Shown here: positions 26,919-34,555 of the stretch, in pieces
Position numbering within the stretch: the first letter of the stretch is position 1
Layout of the letters: the number at the start of each line of letters is the position of its first letter
Assembly: GCF_001005725.1 (NCBI RefSeq)
Contig: NZ_LBIC01000004.1
Span: 186,001 to 250,000 of the forward strand
DNA: 64,000 nucleotides
Source of the DNA: Sphingobium chungbukense
GTDB taxonomy: Bacteria; Pseudomonadota; Alphaproteobacteria; Sphingomonadales; Sphingomonadaceae
Reading direction: 5' to 3'
Made by a program: the position numbers and the translations under genes
The notes under the pieces: generated by a model
Database searches by the model: none
What the model was told of the DNA's origin: nothing
Seen by the model: only the letters and a program-made list of their open reading frames with translations

Positions 26919-26979
26919 TCGATCCCCCTTGATCGAAAAGCCCCGCGCTGCCCCCTTCAAGCGCGGGGCTCATTCGTTT
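26919..26979 (+). ncRNA. Candidate small RNA 3' part: two C-rich-loop hairpins, the second a terminator
   Basis: Hairpin 1 (26919-26936) is TCGATC-CCCCTT-GATCGA. Hairpin 2 (26939-26970) has an 11-bp stem beginning AGCCCCGCGCT and a 10-base loop GCCCCCTTCA, followed by CATTCGTTT. Both loops expose CCCCUU, which could pair with purine-rich ribosome-binding sites. Tandem C-rich loops ending in a terminator resemble alphaproteobacterial anti-Shine-Dalgarno sRNAs, but the 5' end and promoter are not identifiable. The second hairpin is at least a good terminator. Confidence 0.4.
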
Positions 26980-27125
26980 CTGGATCTGAAGCGGGCGGAA
27001 GTTCTTCCGGCCATGCCGAGCAGGCCTCTTCCTATATCCTCCGCCATAACTCCAAATATTCGCGATCCTTACTGCTGTCCGGACGTTCTCCCGGTGCAGG
27101 CAATGCCTGTAGTGCGACCCAACTG

Positions 27126-27159
27126 GCCCCGTCTCTCCATGCAGAGACGGGGCATTTTT
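27126..27159 (+). terminator. Rho-independent terminator downstream of the hairpin pair
   Basis: GCCCCGTCTCT and its perfect complement form an 11-bp stem with the loop CCATGC, followed by ATTTTTG. No convincing gene ends just before it, so it may terminate another untranslated RNA transcribed from about 27000. Confidence 0.7.
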
Positions 27160-27270
27160 GAATGGCTAGGCAGGGAAAAGGAAAGTGAGAGCAGACATCT
27201 GGATTGGGATAGCGTCAACACGTGCTGATCTGCCAGTTTGTCATGATGCGAATGATCATGCCCCACATAA

Positions 27271-27300
27271 ACCCCGCCTCCCAGGGTAAGGAAGCGGGGT
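27271..27300 (-). terminator. Hairpin, possible minus-strand terminator
   Basis: ACCCCGC (27271-27277) pairs with GCGGGGT (27294-27300), with a partly paired interior. Read on the minus strand it is followed by TTATGT, a weak T run. No minus-strand gene ends here. Confidence 0.35.
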
Positions 27301-27508
27301 GCCACAGGCCAGTGACCTGCAAGAGCGCGCCCCTCCTATGAGCACCCGTCATTGTTCGCCATAACCTTAGTCATATCTCGAAAAAATCTTACGGTTGCCG
27401 TTGGTCGAGTTGAGGCTGCCATTCTGATGAACGTCGGATAAATCGGCCATTCAGCGAGCAGCCACGCCGCGTAATCCAAAGACTGTCTGCAACATCAGGG
27501 AGATAGTC

Positions 27509-27847
27509 ATGGGGAAGAAGATCACATTGGCATTGGGCCTCGCCGCCGTGCTGGCTGCAACGGTGCCGTCGATCGCGATGGCGGACAATGGACGGCATCG
27601 GGGCTGGTATAAGCATCATGAGCGTGACGGCTATTACGATGGCCGCTACTATCGCGATGACCGGCCGCGCTACGTGCAGCGCGATTGCAAGACCAGCGGC
27701 ACCACTGGCCTGTTGGTCGGAGCGGCGGCGGGAGCCTTGCTTGGCCGAGCGGTAGATACGCGCGGCGACCGTCTGCCGGGCACGATCATTGGTGGTGGCG
27801 CGGGCGCGCTGATCGGCAAAGAGGTCGACAGCAAACATCGCTGCTGA
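27509..27847 (+). CDS. Glycine-zipper 2TM-domain exported protein
   Basis: A 112-residue protein with a signal peptide (KKITLALGLAAVLAATVPSIAMA), a Tyr/Arg/Asp-rich middle (HERDGYYDGRYYRDDRPRY) and a C-terminal glycine zipper (TGLLVGAAAGALLGRAVD, then GTIIGGGAGALIGKEVD) of the kind found in Rick_17kDa/SlyB-type outer-membrane proteins. It probably sits in the outer membrane or periplasm; its function is unknown. AGGGAGA at 27497-27503 precedes the ATG. Confidence 0.85.
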   Translation: MGKKITLALGLAAVLAATVPSIAMADNGRHRGWYKHHERDGYYDGRYYRDDRPRYVQRDCKTSGTTGLLVGAAAGALLGRAVDTRGDRLPGTIIGGGAGALIGKEVDSKHRC

Positions 27848-27953
27848 CCTGTACCAGAAAGGCTGCGGCCCAACCTGGCTGCATGTTGGGCCATCAGATC
27901 GCACTATCCGTTTTGCCAGGAGCCAGCCGGGCATCGCCGGCGGCGCCTCGCCC

Positions 27954-28526
27954 CTATGCCTGTCCCTGACGGTCAATGGCCTGAGCGATCAGCAATTTCT
28001 CTCGCATGGCGGTCCGGGACATTGAGATCACATGGTCAACGCCATCGATTGTGATCGCCAAAGTCCCATTTTCGGTGATCTCGATCAGGCCCTTTGCCTT
28101 GAGATACCACAGATGAAATTCGAAATGGTTGTCAGAGCAGTTTAACATTTTCTGGACGTAATACCGACCAATACCGGCATCCTGAGCATTTTCTCGTCGT
28201 TTCGTGTACAGGAAATGAAGGATTTTTTCGTGCGCATCAGCATCGTCATATGCAGATTGCCCATCCTCCATCTCATCTTTTTCGGAGAAATCGAACCCGG
28301 TTCTCGTCGCGTATAATATGTTATATTCGGCACGCTTCTTGGCGTTCCTCAGCGCATTATATGCCTCGATGACTTCATTGAATTTCGTGACATCCGCGGT
28401 TTCAGCATGGTCCGGGTGGTATCGCTTCGCCAGCAAGCGATATGCAGCCTCCAACCCTCTGGCGTCACATTTCGGACTGACCTGCAAGATTTTGTAATGA
28501 TCAACAAAGGGTTGTCCGTTAAGCAT
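27954..28526 (-). CDS. J-domain protein with C-terminal winged-helix region
   Basis: A 190-residue protein. Residues 8-70 are a J domain with the HPD motif at 37-39 (AKRYHPDH), which by family stimulates an Hsp70 (DnaK) ATPase. Residues about 95-185 (EKILHFLYTKRRE, then HFEFHLWYLKAKGLIEITENG) look like a winged helix of the kind attached to J domains in a group of uncharacterised bacterial proteins. The client is unknown. The start at 28526 gives the family-like N-terminus MLNGQPFVDHYKILQVSP; the frame is open to 28610 but those residues are not typical. Base composition is clearly AT-richer than the neighbours, suggesting acquisition. No partner gene is adjacent. Confidence 0.85.
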   Translation of the reverse strand: MLNGQPFVDHYKILQVSPKCDARGLEAAYRLLAKRYHPDHAETADVTKFNEVIEAYNALRNAKKRAEYNILYATRTGFDFSEKDEMEDGQSAYDDADAHEKILHFLYTKRRENAQDAGIGRYYVQKMLNCSDNHFEFHLWYLKAKGLIEITENGTLAITIDGVDHVISMSRTAMREKLLIAQAIDRQGQA

Positions 28527-28905
28527 CAGAAACCTGCCCCCATCAGTATCCGTGGGCACCCCTGCCCGAAGCTTCAACTGTTTCCAACTGCAAGTCTGAA
28601 GCTCGCCCACATTCTCCGACGCGTGCGCGGCGTTGTCAAAGCAGATCGATGCACGGCTTTCCGGGACGACCGTCGCGCCATTGCCGCCCGATTGCCTTGC
28701 AGGCTTTCAGATGTCGGATTGAGACGCTGTTCATTGTTGGGCCGGACAGGAGGCGACCATGAGCGCTCTCCCCCCGTTCGTTCTGGCTATCATTGAGCTT
28801 TGCGATCCGCCTATCGCTCCAACTGGCCGTTCTCCGTCGCAAGATAGCGCCTCATAGAGCCAGGCTCACCCTATCCGCTTATTGGCACGCGCCAGGGGGC
28901 TGGTC
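28527..28905. other. Gene-free stretch upstream of the J-domain gene
   Basis: No supported gene in about 380 bp. A 68-residue minus-strand frame (28636-28842) lacks a ribosome site and looks random. The part near 28530 presumably holds the J-domain gene promoter. Confidence 0.5.
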
Positions 28906-29226
28906 ATGGTGCTGTCATCGAAATGGGCATATCTGCCCATGATGAATATCGGTTCATATTTTCGCCTCGAAGGCGTTCTGGTCGCAGGAGCGGTCAGCCT
29001 TTATGTTCAAGCGCGCGATGGTGCTTTGTGGGAAGTTGGTTGGCTGAAAAATGTGGGCCATCTTCTGCAGACCAACGTCGCCGTCGAGGGCATCCGCACC
29101 GGTGCTGAAGCCATCGCTGTCAACTGGATTGAAGCGATTGAACCCATTGGAAGGGCGCTCAGTTCGGCAAACATGAGTTGCGGGGGAAAGCTCTCGACCT
29201 CTACCGGGCGGCTGGGCAATCCCTGA
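28906..29226 (+). CDS. Possible small orphan gene
   Basis: An open frame of 106 codons starting with ATG at 28906, preceded by AGGGGG at 28894-28899 with six-base spacing. The translation (WAYLPMMNIGSYFRLEGVL, then LWEVGWLKNVGHLLQTNVAVEG) is amphipathic and not obviously biased like shadow frames, but I recognise no family. Its last 26 bp overlap the 3' end of the exported-protein gene on the other strand. An inverted repeat at 28923-28940 lies within its first codons. It could equally be a degraded gene or no gene. Confidence 0.35.
   Translation: MVLSSKWAYLPMMNIGSYFRLEGVLVAGAVSLYVQARDGALWEVGWLKNVGHLLQTNVAVEGIRTGAEAIAVNWIEAIEPIGRALSSANMSCGGKLSTSTGRLGNP
28923..28940. repeat. Perfect inverted repeat ATGGGCA-TATC-TGCCCAT
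   Basis: Seven-base arms with a four-base centre inside the 5' end of the possible orphan gene. It could be an operator or an RNA hairpin over the translation start region. Confidence 0.4.
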
Positions 29227-29608
29227 CGCACCTGACATTCGGTTCCGGGGTCAGCCCACCACTGGCGCTGATGGAAGCGCCGTTACCCAGCCGGTAGATG
29301 GGCGCATTCGTCCCCTCGAACGGGTCGCCGGATTCTTCCACGACGGGCACAGCATGAGCGGCACGAGACCTTGCTGCCGCCGAAACTGGTCTGTGAGAAA
29401 CGGTTCTCGCGCTTGGTGCCCTGAAGGCATTACCGGCATTGTTGAAGCTCTGTGAAATGGCCGCCCCCAACGAGCTTGCGCCACGTTGCGCATGCCCCAC
29501 GCCGCCCAGAATAATCGCTGTTTCAGCCGCATCCTGCGCTACGGCTTCTTGAAATACTCCAACCGAAAGCATTGTTGCCAAGGTTGCCAGGACTAAGCGA
29601 TTTGCCAT
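29201..29608 (-). CDS. Exported hypothetical protein
   Basis: A 135-residue product with a signal peptide (ANRLVLATLATMLSVGVFQEAVAQ) and a low-complexity Ala/Ser/Arg-rich middle (SHRPVSAAARSRAAHAV). The C-terminus has two cysteines (VRCVRDCPAAR). No family is recognised. The start at 29608 is set by AAGGGAAA upstream on the minus strand; the frame is open further up, but the residues there are not coherent. Its tail overlaps the possible plus-strand orphan gene. Confidence 0.65.
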   Translation of the reverse strand: MANRLVLATLATMLSVGVFQEAVAQDAAETAIILGGVGHAQRGASSLGAAISQSFNNAGNAFRAPSARTVSHRPVSAAARSRAAHAVPVVEESGDPFEGTNAPIYRLGNGASISASGGLTPEPNVRCVRDCPAAR

Positions 29609-30011
29609 GTGATTTCCCTTCGCGATCAGCATTACGGGAGGCATGTGGTTTATCACAGATGTCTGGGCCGGGACAGTCGGCAGGCTTCCGCGCTCCGCTG
29701 CTGAAATCTGTCGCTTTTCTTGACTCGAAACGAAATTGGGCACCACCGCCAATCCGGCCAGCGGGCCAATGGAACGGGCCGGAAAACGATCGATCCCGCG
29801 GCTCGGCGTCGCAGCCATGACGAGCGGATAAGCGCCAAAACGAATCTCGCCGGGCAAGCCATGTCGCGCGCGAATGGCCCATTTCCACGAAAAACCCCGC
29901 TCCTTTTGAAAGGCAGGCGAGGCAAGTCAGGTCGCACGCGGGCCAAAGCCCGCCGGATCAATTGCGCATGCGGCGCAATGCGCCGCAATGGCGCAAACGG
30001 GGTAAGCGATT
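29609..30011. other. Gene-free stretch with a GC-rich hairpin
   Basis: About 400 bp without a supported gene. It should carry the promoter of the exported-protein gene (minus strand). A strong imperfect palindrome lies at 29962-29996 and is listed separately. Confidence 0.5.
29962..29996 (-). terminator. GC-rich palindrome after the nuclease-like gene
   Basis: The core GCGGCGCA-A-TGCGCCGC (29970-29986) is extended by TTGCGCAT on one side and ATGGCGCAA on the other. It lies 15 bp downstream of the nuclease-like gene (minus strand). The following T run is weak, so terminator function is tentative. Confidence 0.45.
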
Positions 30012-30386
30012 CTATTTACCGTCGGCGCGGGCGAAGCGGCATTCCTTGGCCAGCCGGCGTCCACTGTCCCAATGGGGCTTGTACACGGCCATACCCTTGC
30101 GAAGCTGCTCGCAGGAGATGTTCAGTCCCCCCGCGTAGATGATCGCCACCGTCCGTCCGGCGGCATCGCGCGCAACCGGAACGATGGTGATCGGATCGCG
30201 CAGCGAATGTTTGAGGCTATCCTTGCTCCGACGCGGATCGACCGGCGTGCAGATCCTACCCTTGCGGCAGCGAGCGGCAACGTCCGGCGCCTCGATACCA
30301 AGCAGGCGAATAGGCTCTCCATTGACCCGCAGCATGCTGCCATCGACCACCGTCACAGCGGAGGCGATCAACAAGGCCGCGATCAT
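30012..30386 (-). CDS. Staphylococcal-nuclease-fold protein, catalytic residues altered, exported
   Basis: A 124-residue product with a short N-terminal hydrophobic stretch (IAALLIASAVTVV) running into an SNase/thermonuclease domain: VDGSMLRV, EPIRLLGIEAPD, AGRTVAIIYAGGLNISCEQLRKGMAVYKPHW. Compared with Staphylococcus nuclease, the two catalytic Arg positions are retained (IRLLG and AGRTVA). The calcium-site motif DGD is DGS, and the TPE general-base motif is APD (Glu to Asp), so activity may be weak or lost. Extra cysteines (RCRKGRICTP) could form a disulfide. The upstream region is AT-rich and probably carries the promoter. Confidence 0.75.
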   Translation of the reverse strand: MIAALLIASAVTVVDGSMLRVNGEPIRLLGIEAPDVAARCRKGRICTPVDPRRSKDSLKHSLRDPITIVPVARDAAGRTVAIIYAGGLNISCEQLRKGMAVYKPHWDSGRRLAKECRFARADGK

Positions 30387-30803
30387 TCCGCCCCAGCCAC
30401 CATCATGGTCGCAGCTTCCTTCACAGGAAATATTTCCTCTTCCCCATCCCTGCCCCTTTCCGCACCTATAACTAAAGATTTACCCGTACACTTCTTCTGA
30501 GTGATAATAATTAACCTTTAGACCATCATATCTTACGTCTCTGTTCTGGAGGCAAGCCAGAAGCCAGAGGAAAGTACCGGATCAAATATCCATTCACGGG
30601 TCGCAGGGGCACGGCATCTGCCACACCGGGAACGGCCAAACATGGAAATATCATGGTTTTGGGGAAGGAGCCGGAATCAGGAGAGGCCATATAGGCGGGA
30701 TGGAAGCTGGAAGGGCGCTGGGCGACGGATACCATCCATCACCCCATTCGATCACCCTTCCAGACTCCGCAACGCGAAACACGGCCTGGGGGAGAGGCAG
30801 CGT
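30387..30803. other. Gene-free stretch, partly AT-rich
   Basis: 417 bp between two minus-strand genes. The segment 30460-30540 is AT-rich and probably contains the promoter of the nuclease-like gene. No coding sequence is supported: a 69-residue frame at 30526-30735 is Pro/Ser-rich and has no ribosome site. Confidence 0.5.
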
Positions 30804-31310
30804 TCAACGCGCCGCAATCAGGACAGGCTGTTCCTTATCCGCCTGCACCAGCGTGCGCGCGCGTTGATCCGCACGCAGTTGGCTCATCATATCGTCTCTC
30901 TGCCAAACATCATCGGCGACGATGATCCATGCCTCGAACTTGGAATCTGCGGATATTCCCTGCGGCAGCGGTGTCAAACTCCCCATGGTCCTGACGGCGC
31001 GCACCGATATGCGGTCGATCGTACGGGATTCGGACGGCCCGGCAACGGCAATGGCCTGAGGTCGTCCATCGGCATCCAGGCGGAATTGCACACGCGCAAA
31101 GCCGACCGAATGACGATCATTGAAAAAACCCGCGCTGCGGCGGATGCTGCTGGTCAATCGGTTCTCCGTCCGGTCCGACCATTTCTGGTAGGTGACTTGC
31201 TGTTCCGGTGAAGCAACGACAGTCAATTGGTCGCCTGGCTGTCTGGCACTAACCCCTGTTGAAAGCAGCAGGGATGAGCAAAGCGCCAAAATCAAGGGCT
31301 TGGCATGCAT
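30804..31310 (-). CDS. Exported protein with TonB-C-like domain
   Basis: 168 residues: a signal peptide (KPLILALCSSLLLSTGVSA), then a domain resembling TonB C-terminal/energy-transducer folds (VGFARVQFRLDADGRPQAIAVAGPSESRTIDRISVRAVRTMGSLTPLP). There is no membrane anchor and no ExbBD nearby, so it is probably not a working TonB; such stand-alone domains are common in sphingomonads. The start at 31310 has AGGAGG five bases upstream on the minus strand. An AT-rich region at 31395-31440 likely holds its promoter. Confidence 0.75.
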   Translation of the reverse strand: MHAKPLILALCSSLLLSTGVSARQPGDQLTVVASPEQQVTYQKWSDRTENRLTSSIRRSAGFFNDRHSVGFARVQFRLDADGRPQAIAVAGPSESRTIDRISVRAVRTMGSLTPLPQGISADSKFEAWIIVADDVWQRDDMMSQLRADQRARTLVQADKEQPVLIAAR

Positions 31311-31544
31311 GAGGACCTCCTCTGCCATTATGATGTGATAGGATTTTGGGATGCCGCTGCGGCGGTATTGACCGGCCGAAAGACGGCGCGAAGCTATATA
31401 TTACAAAATAGGCATCTTTAGTAATGAATATAAAACAATGATCTGAGACACATATGGAATATTTCAAAACGCCGCCCGCCTGTCCCGATATGGAACATCG
31501 CTGCGATGCCGTCGCAACAGCAACGGCCAACCCATTTTGCCGGA

Positions 31545-32720
31545 TCAATTTTGGTGGACCGGACCAAGCCGGCAAACAACGACTCGCTCTCTTTCGGGCC
31601 GCGGCGACAGGCCGAGCCGGTCGATCACCTCCATCCACCCCGCCACCACCCGTCGCAGGCTGAACGCCTCGATCCGATCACCCGGGACGATGGCGCTGGC
31701 CGGGTCAAGTTGGCCCAACAGCGCTTCCGCCATAGCCGTGGCATCGGCGGGATTGATCAACCGCCCGAACCGCCCGCCGTCCAGCAGGTCGGCCGCATTG
31801 CCAGCCGTGCTGGACGCGACCACGGGAATCCCAACGGCCATCGCCTCCAGCAGCGCATTGGGCGATCCCTCCCACCAACTCGGCAGGACGAAGGCATCCG
31901 CATGAACCAGCCAGGGAAAGACATTGGCGACCACGCCCGGCAACGCCAGATCATCTGCGACGCCCAGTTTGCGCGCCTGCGCCATCAATCGATCACGCAT
32001 CCGGTCGCGGCTCTCGCCCAGAATGATGAGCCGCGCTCGCCGTCGACACCGCACCATGGCAAAGGCGCGCAACAGCGTCTCGAAATTCTTCTGTTTCGCC
32101 AGCCTGCCGATGGCAAGGATCACGGACACATCCTTCGTCATCCAGATATGGGGCGCCGCGGCGTCCGCGTCCGCCTTCGCCCGCGCCGCGGCCGCATCGA
32201 TGCCGTTGGGGATGATCGCCACCCGCCCCTCACGGGCCGCATCGGCAAAGGCTGGAATGGAGGCCAGTGTCGGCGACACCAGCACGATCCGGTCGGCGTC
32301 AGACGCGATGAGCCGGGTCATGATGCGCCTTTCCCAACTCGCCGATCCGCCGTGGGGTGCGCCCGGAATGGCGCGTACCATGTCGTTGCTGATGCGATAG
32401 ACGCGGCGTAGCCGGCCAAGACCCCGGCTTGCCGCCCAGGCCACGAAATGGCCCTGATTGCCGGCGGAAATCAGCAAATCGGCCCGGCGGCGCTTCAGAT
32501 GGCGGCGAAGCGCGCCGATCGCGATCAACTTTTCGAACAGGCTGTAGGTACGGCTTTCCCGCAGCAACGCATGATGGGGAACGCCAGGAACACCCTCGCC
32601 GCCCGGCGTTGCCGTCACCAATTCCACCGGATAACCGCGCGCCGCAAGACCCGACGCCAGCAGCCGCGCGTTGCGCACCACGCCGGTCGCTGCCAAGGCA
32701 TGGACGTAGAGAAGGATCAT
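31545..32720 (-). CDS. Glycosyltransferase family 4-type (GT-B)
   Basis: A 391-residue GT-B glycosyltransferase. The N-terminal acceptor half begins ILLYVHALAATGVVRNARLLASGLAARGYPV. The C-terminal donor half contains ILAIGRLAKQKNFETLLRAF (about 201-220) and the E-x7-E motif EGSPNALLE at 284-292 that binds the sugar nucleotide. It presumably adds a sugar to a lipid or exopolysaccharide intermediate at the inner face of the membrane. No other polysaccharide genes are adjacent, so the pathway is unknown. Confidence 0.88.
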   Translation of the reverse strand: MILLYVHALAATGVVRNARLLASGLAARGYPVELVTATPGGEGVPGVPHHALLRESRTYSLFEKLIAIGALRRHLKRRRADLLISAGNQGHFVAWAASRGLGRLRRVYRISNDMVRAIPGAPHGGSASWERRIMTRLIASDADRIVLVSPTLASIPAFADAAREGRVAIIPNGIDAAAARAKADADAAAPHIWMTKDVSVILAIGRLAKQKNFETLLRAFAMVRCRRRARLIILGESRDRMRDRLMAQARKLGVADDLALPGVVANVFPWLVHADAFVLPSWWEGSPNALLEAMAVGIPVVASSTAGNAADLLDGGRFGRLINPADATAMAEALLGQLDPASAIVPGDRIEAFSLRRVVAGWMEVIDRLGLSPRPERERVVVCRLGPVHQN

Positions 32721-32890
32721 CGGAGCGCCTCCCTGTGCTGGGCGCGGGCTGGGGATGGAGCGCGCTCATGCGCCTGGCGTCAGCACCATGCCCACTGACC
32801 GGTTGAATAATGTCCGGGCCGGGGTCCAGTTCCCCCTCGACCAGCGACGGCCGTCGAACGATCAGGGTGAAGCCGGCAGGACGATTGCAG

Positions 32891-34513
32891 TCAGTTCGCT
32901 GCGATGCCGAGACCCACCGCTTCGGCCACCTTGATACCGTCGATCGCGGCGGAGAGGATCCCGCCGGCATAGCCCGCGCCCTCCCCGGCCGGATAAAGCC
33001 CCGCCACATTGAGGCTCTGAAAATCCTTTCCCCGGCTTATGCGGATCGGGGAGGAGGTCCGTGTCTCCACCCCCGTCATCACCGCGTCGGGGTGGTCGTA
33101 ATTGGCGATCTGCCGCCCGAAGACCGGGATAGCCTCATGGAAAGCCTCCAGCACGAATGCGGGCAGGCAGCGCGACAGGTCGGTCATGGTAACGCCCGGC
33201 TTATAGGAAGGCACGACCTCGCCCAATTGCGTGGACGCCCGTCCGGCCAGGAAATCCCCTACTTTCTGCCCGGGCGCATGATAGCTCGCGCCACCCGCGA
33301 CAAAGGCCATGCTTTCCCAATGGCGCTGCAATTCGATGCCCGCGAGCGGCCCGCCGGGATAGTCCCGCTCCGGATCGATGCCCACGACCAGACCCGAATT
33401 GGCATTGAACTCGGCTCGCGAATATTGGCTCATGCCGTTGGTGACGACGCGCCCTTCCTCCGAAGTCGCCGCCACCACGCGTCCGCCAGGGCACATGCAG
33501 AAGCTGTAGACCGTTCGCTCGTTGGCGCAATGATGGGCAAGGCTGTAGGCCGCCGCACCGAGCGCCGGGTGGCCCGCGCAATTGCCATAACGCGCCCGGT
33601 CGATCCAGCTTTGCGGATGCTCGATCCGCACACCGATGGAAAAGGGCTTGGCCTCGATATGCACGCCGCGCCGATGCAGCATCTCGAAGGTCGGGCGGGC
33701 ACTGTGGCCCACCGCCAGGACGACATGATCCGTCTCGATGAAACCGCCATCCGCCAAATGCACCCCGCGCAGCGTCTGCGTGCCGTCACCCCGCCGTTCC
33801 AGTTCCAGCTCGTCGACCCGGTGCTGCCAGCGATATTCGCCGCCCAACCCCTCGATCTGGCGCCGCATCGCCTCCACCATCGAAACGAGGCGGAAGGTAC
33901 CGATATGCGGATGCGCCTCGGTCAGGATATTGTCCGGCGCGCCCGCCGCGACGAATTCCTCCAGCACCTTGCGGCCCAGGAAACGCGGGTCCTTCACCCG
34001 GCAATAGAGCTTGCCGTCCGAAAAGGTGCCCGCCCCGCCTTCCCCGAATTGCACATTGCTGTCGGGATTGAGTTCGGCCCGGCGCCACAGCCCCCAGGTA
34101 TCCTTGGTCCGTTCCCGCACCACCTTGCCGCGATCGAGGATGATCGGCCGGAAACCCATCTGTGCCAGGATCAGCCCGGCGAACAGCCCGCACGGCCCCG
34201 CGCCGATGACCACGGGCCGCTTGCCCGACCAGCCCGCGGGCGCCCTTGCCACGAATTTATAGTCGGTATCCGGACGCGGGCGGACATCATGATCCTTGGC
34301 GGAACGCTCCAGCACCCCGGCCTCGTCCACCAGTTCGAGATCGACGGTATAAACGAGCTGGATCGCATTCTTCCGCCGCGCATCATTGCCCCGACGCACC
34401 ACGACATGGCTCAACAGCTCCTGCGGTTCGAGGCCCAGTCGTTCACAAATGGCGGCGTGCATCGCCTCGGCAGGATGGTCGAGGGGCAGTTTCAGTCCGG
34501 AAAGGCGCAACAT
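32891..34513 (-). CDS. FAD-dependent dehydrogenase, COG2509 type
   Basis: A 540-residue flavoprotein. An N-terminal ~90-residue domain (LRLSGLKLPLDHPAEAM, then DARRKNAIQLVYTVDLE) precedes the FAD-binding motif VVIGAGPCGLFAG (101-113). FGEGGAGTFSDGKL and the C-terminal GLYPAGEGAGYAGGILSAAIDG are signatures of the uncharacterised dehydrogenases related to electron-transfer flavoproteins and geranylgeranyl reductases. The substrate is unknown. It stands between the glycosyltransferase and the PepSY-TM gene on the minus strand. Confidence 0.9.
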   Translation of the reverse strand: MLRLSGLKLPLDHPAEAMHAAICERLGLEPQELLSHVVVRRGNDARRKNAIQLVYTVDLELVDEAGVLERSAKDHDVRPRPDTDYKFVARAPAGWSGKRPVVIGAGPCGLFAGLILAQMGFRPIILDRGKVVRERTKDTWGLWRRAELNPDSNVQFGEGGAGTFSDGKLYCRVKDPRFLGRKVLEEFVAAGAPDNILTEAHPHIGTFRLVSMVEAMRRQIEGLGGEYRWQHRVDELELERRGDGTQTLRGVHLADGGFIETDHVVLAVGHSARPTFEMLHRRGVHIEAKPFSIGVRIEHPQSWIDRARYGNCAGHPALGAAAYSLAHHCANERTVYSFCMCPGGRVVAATSEEGRVVTNGMSQYSRAEFNANSGLVVGIDPERDYPGGPLAGIELQRHWESMAFVAGGASYHAPGQKVGDFLAGRASTQLGEVVPSYKPGVTMTDLSRCLPAFVLEAFHEAIPVFGRQIANYDHPDAVMTGVETRTSSPIRISRGKDFQSLNVAGLYPAGEGAGYAGGILSAAIDGIKVAEAVGLGIAAN

Positions 34514-34555
34514 GTCGACGCCCCTAAACCTATTACCGAGTCGGCTCCAGCCCCG

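Larger units (their letters stand above)
26700..27508. other. Gene-free stretch between tRNA-Gln and the glycine-zipper gene
   Basis: About 800 bp with no convincing coding sequence. Open frames here are short, Arg/Pro/Ser-rich and have no ribosome sites. It contains the three hairpins listed separately. The last ~200 bp (27300-27508) presumably carries the promoter of the glycine-zipper gene, but no clear hexamers are seen. Confidence 0.6.

Noticed and set aside
26881..27228. 115-residue plus-strand frame in the hairpin cluster
   Set aside because: It runs through two strong hairpins, has no ribosome site and the residues look random (Arg/Pro/Ser-rich).
28636..28842. 68-residue minus-strand frame upstream of the J-domain gene
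   Set aside because: No ribosome site, Arg/Ser/Lys-rich and no plausible fold.
30526..30735. 69-residue minus-strand frame in the gap before the nuclease-like gene
   Set aside because: Pro/Ser-rich, no ribosome site; the region is better explained as promoter DNA.
26399..31544. Accessory patch as a defence island or genomic island with integrase and att sites
   Set aside because: No integrase, recombinase, toxin-antitoxin pair or direct repeat of the tRNA-Gln 3' end was found by reading the sequence. The J-domain and nuclease-like genes alone are not enough.
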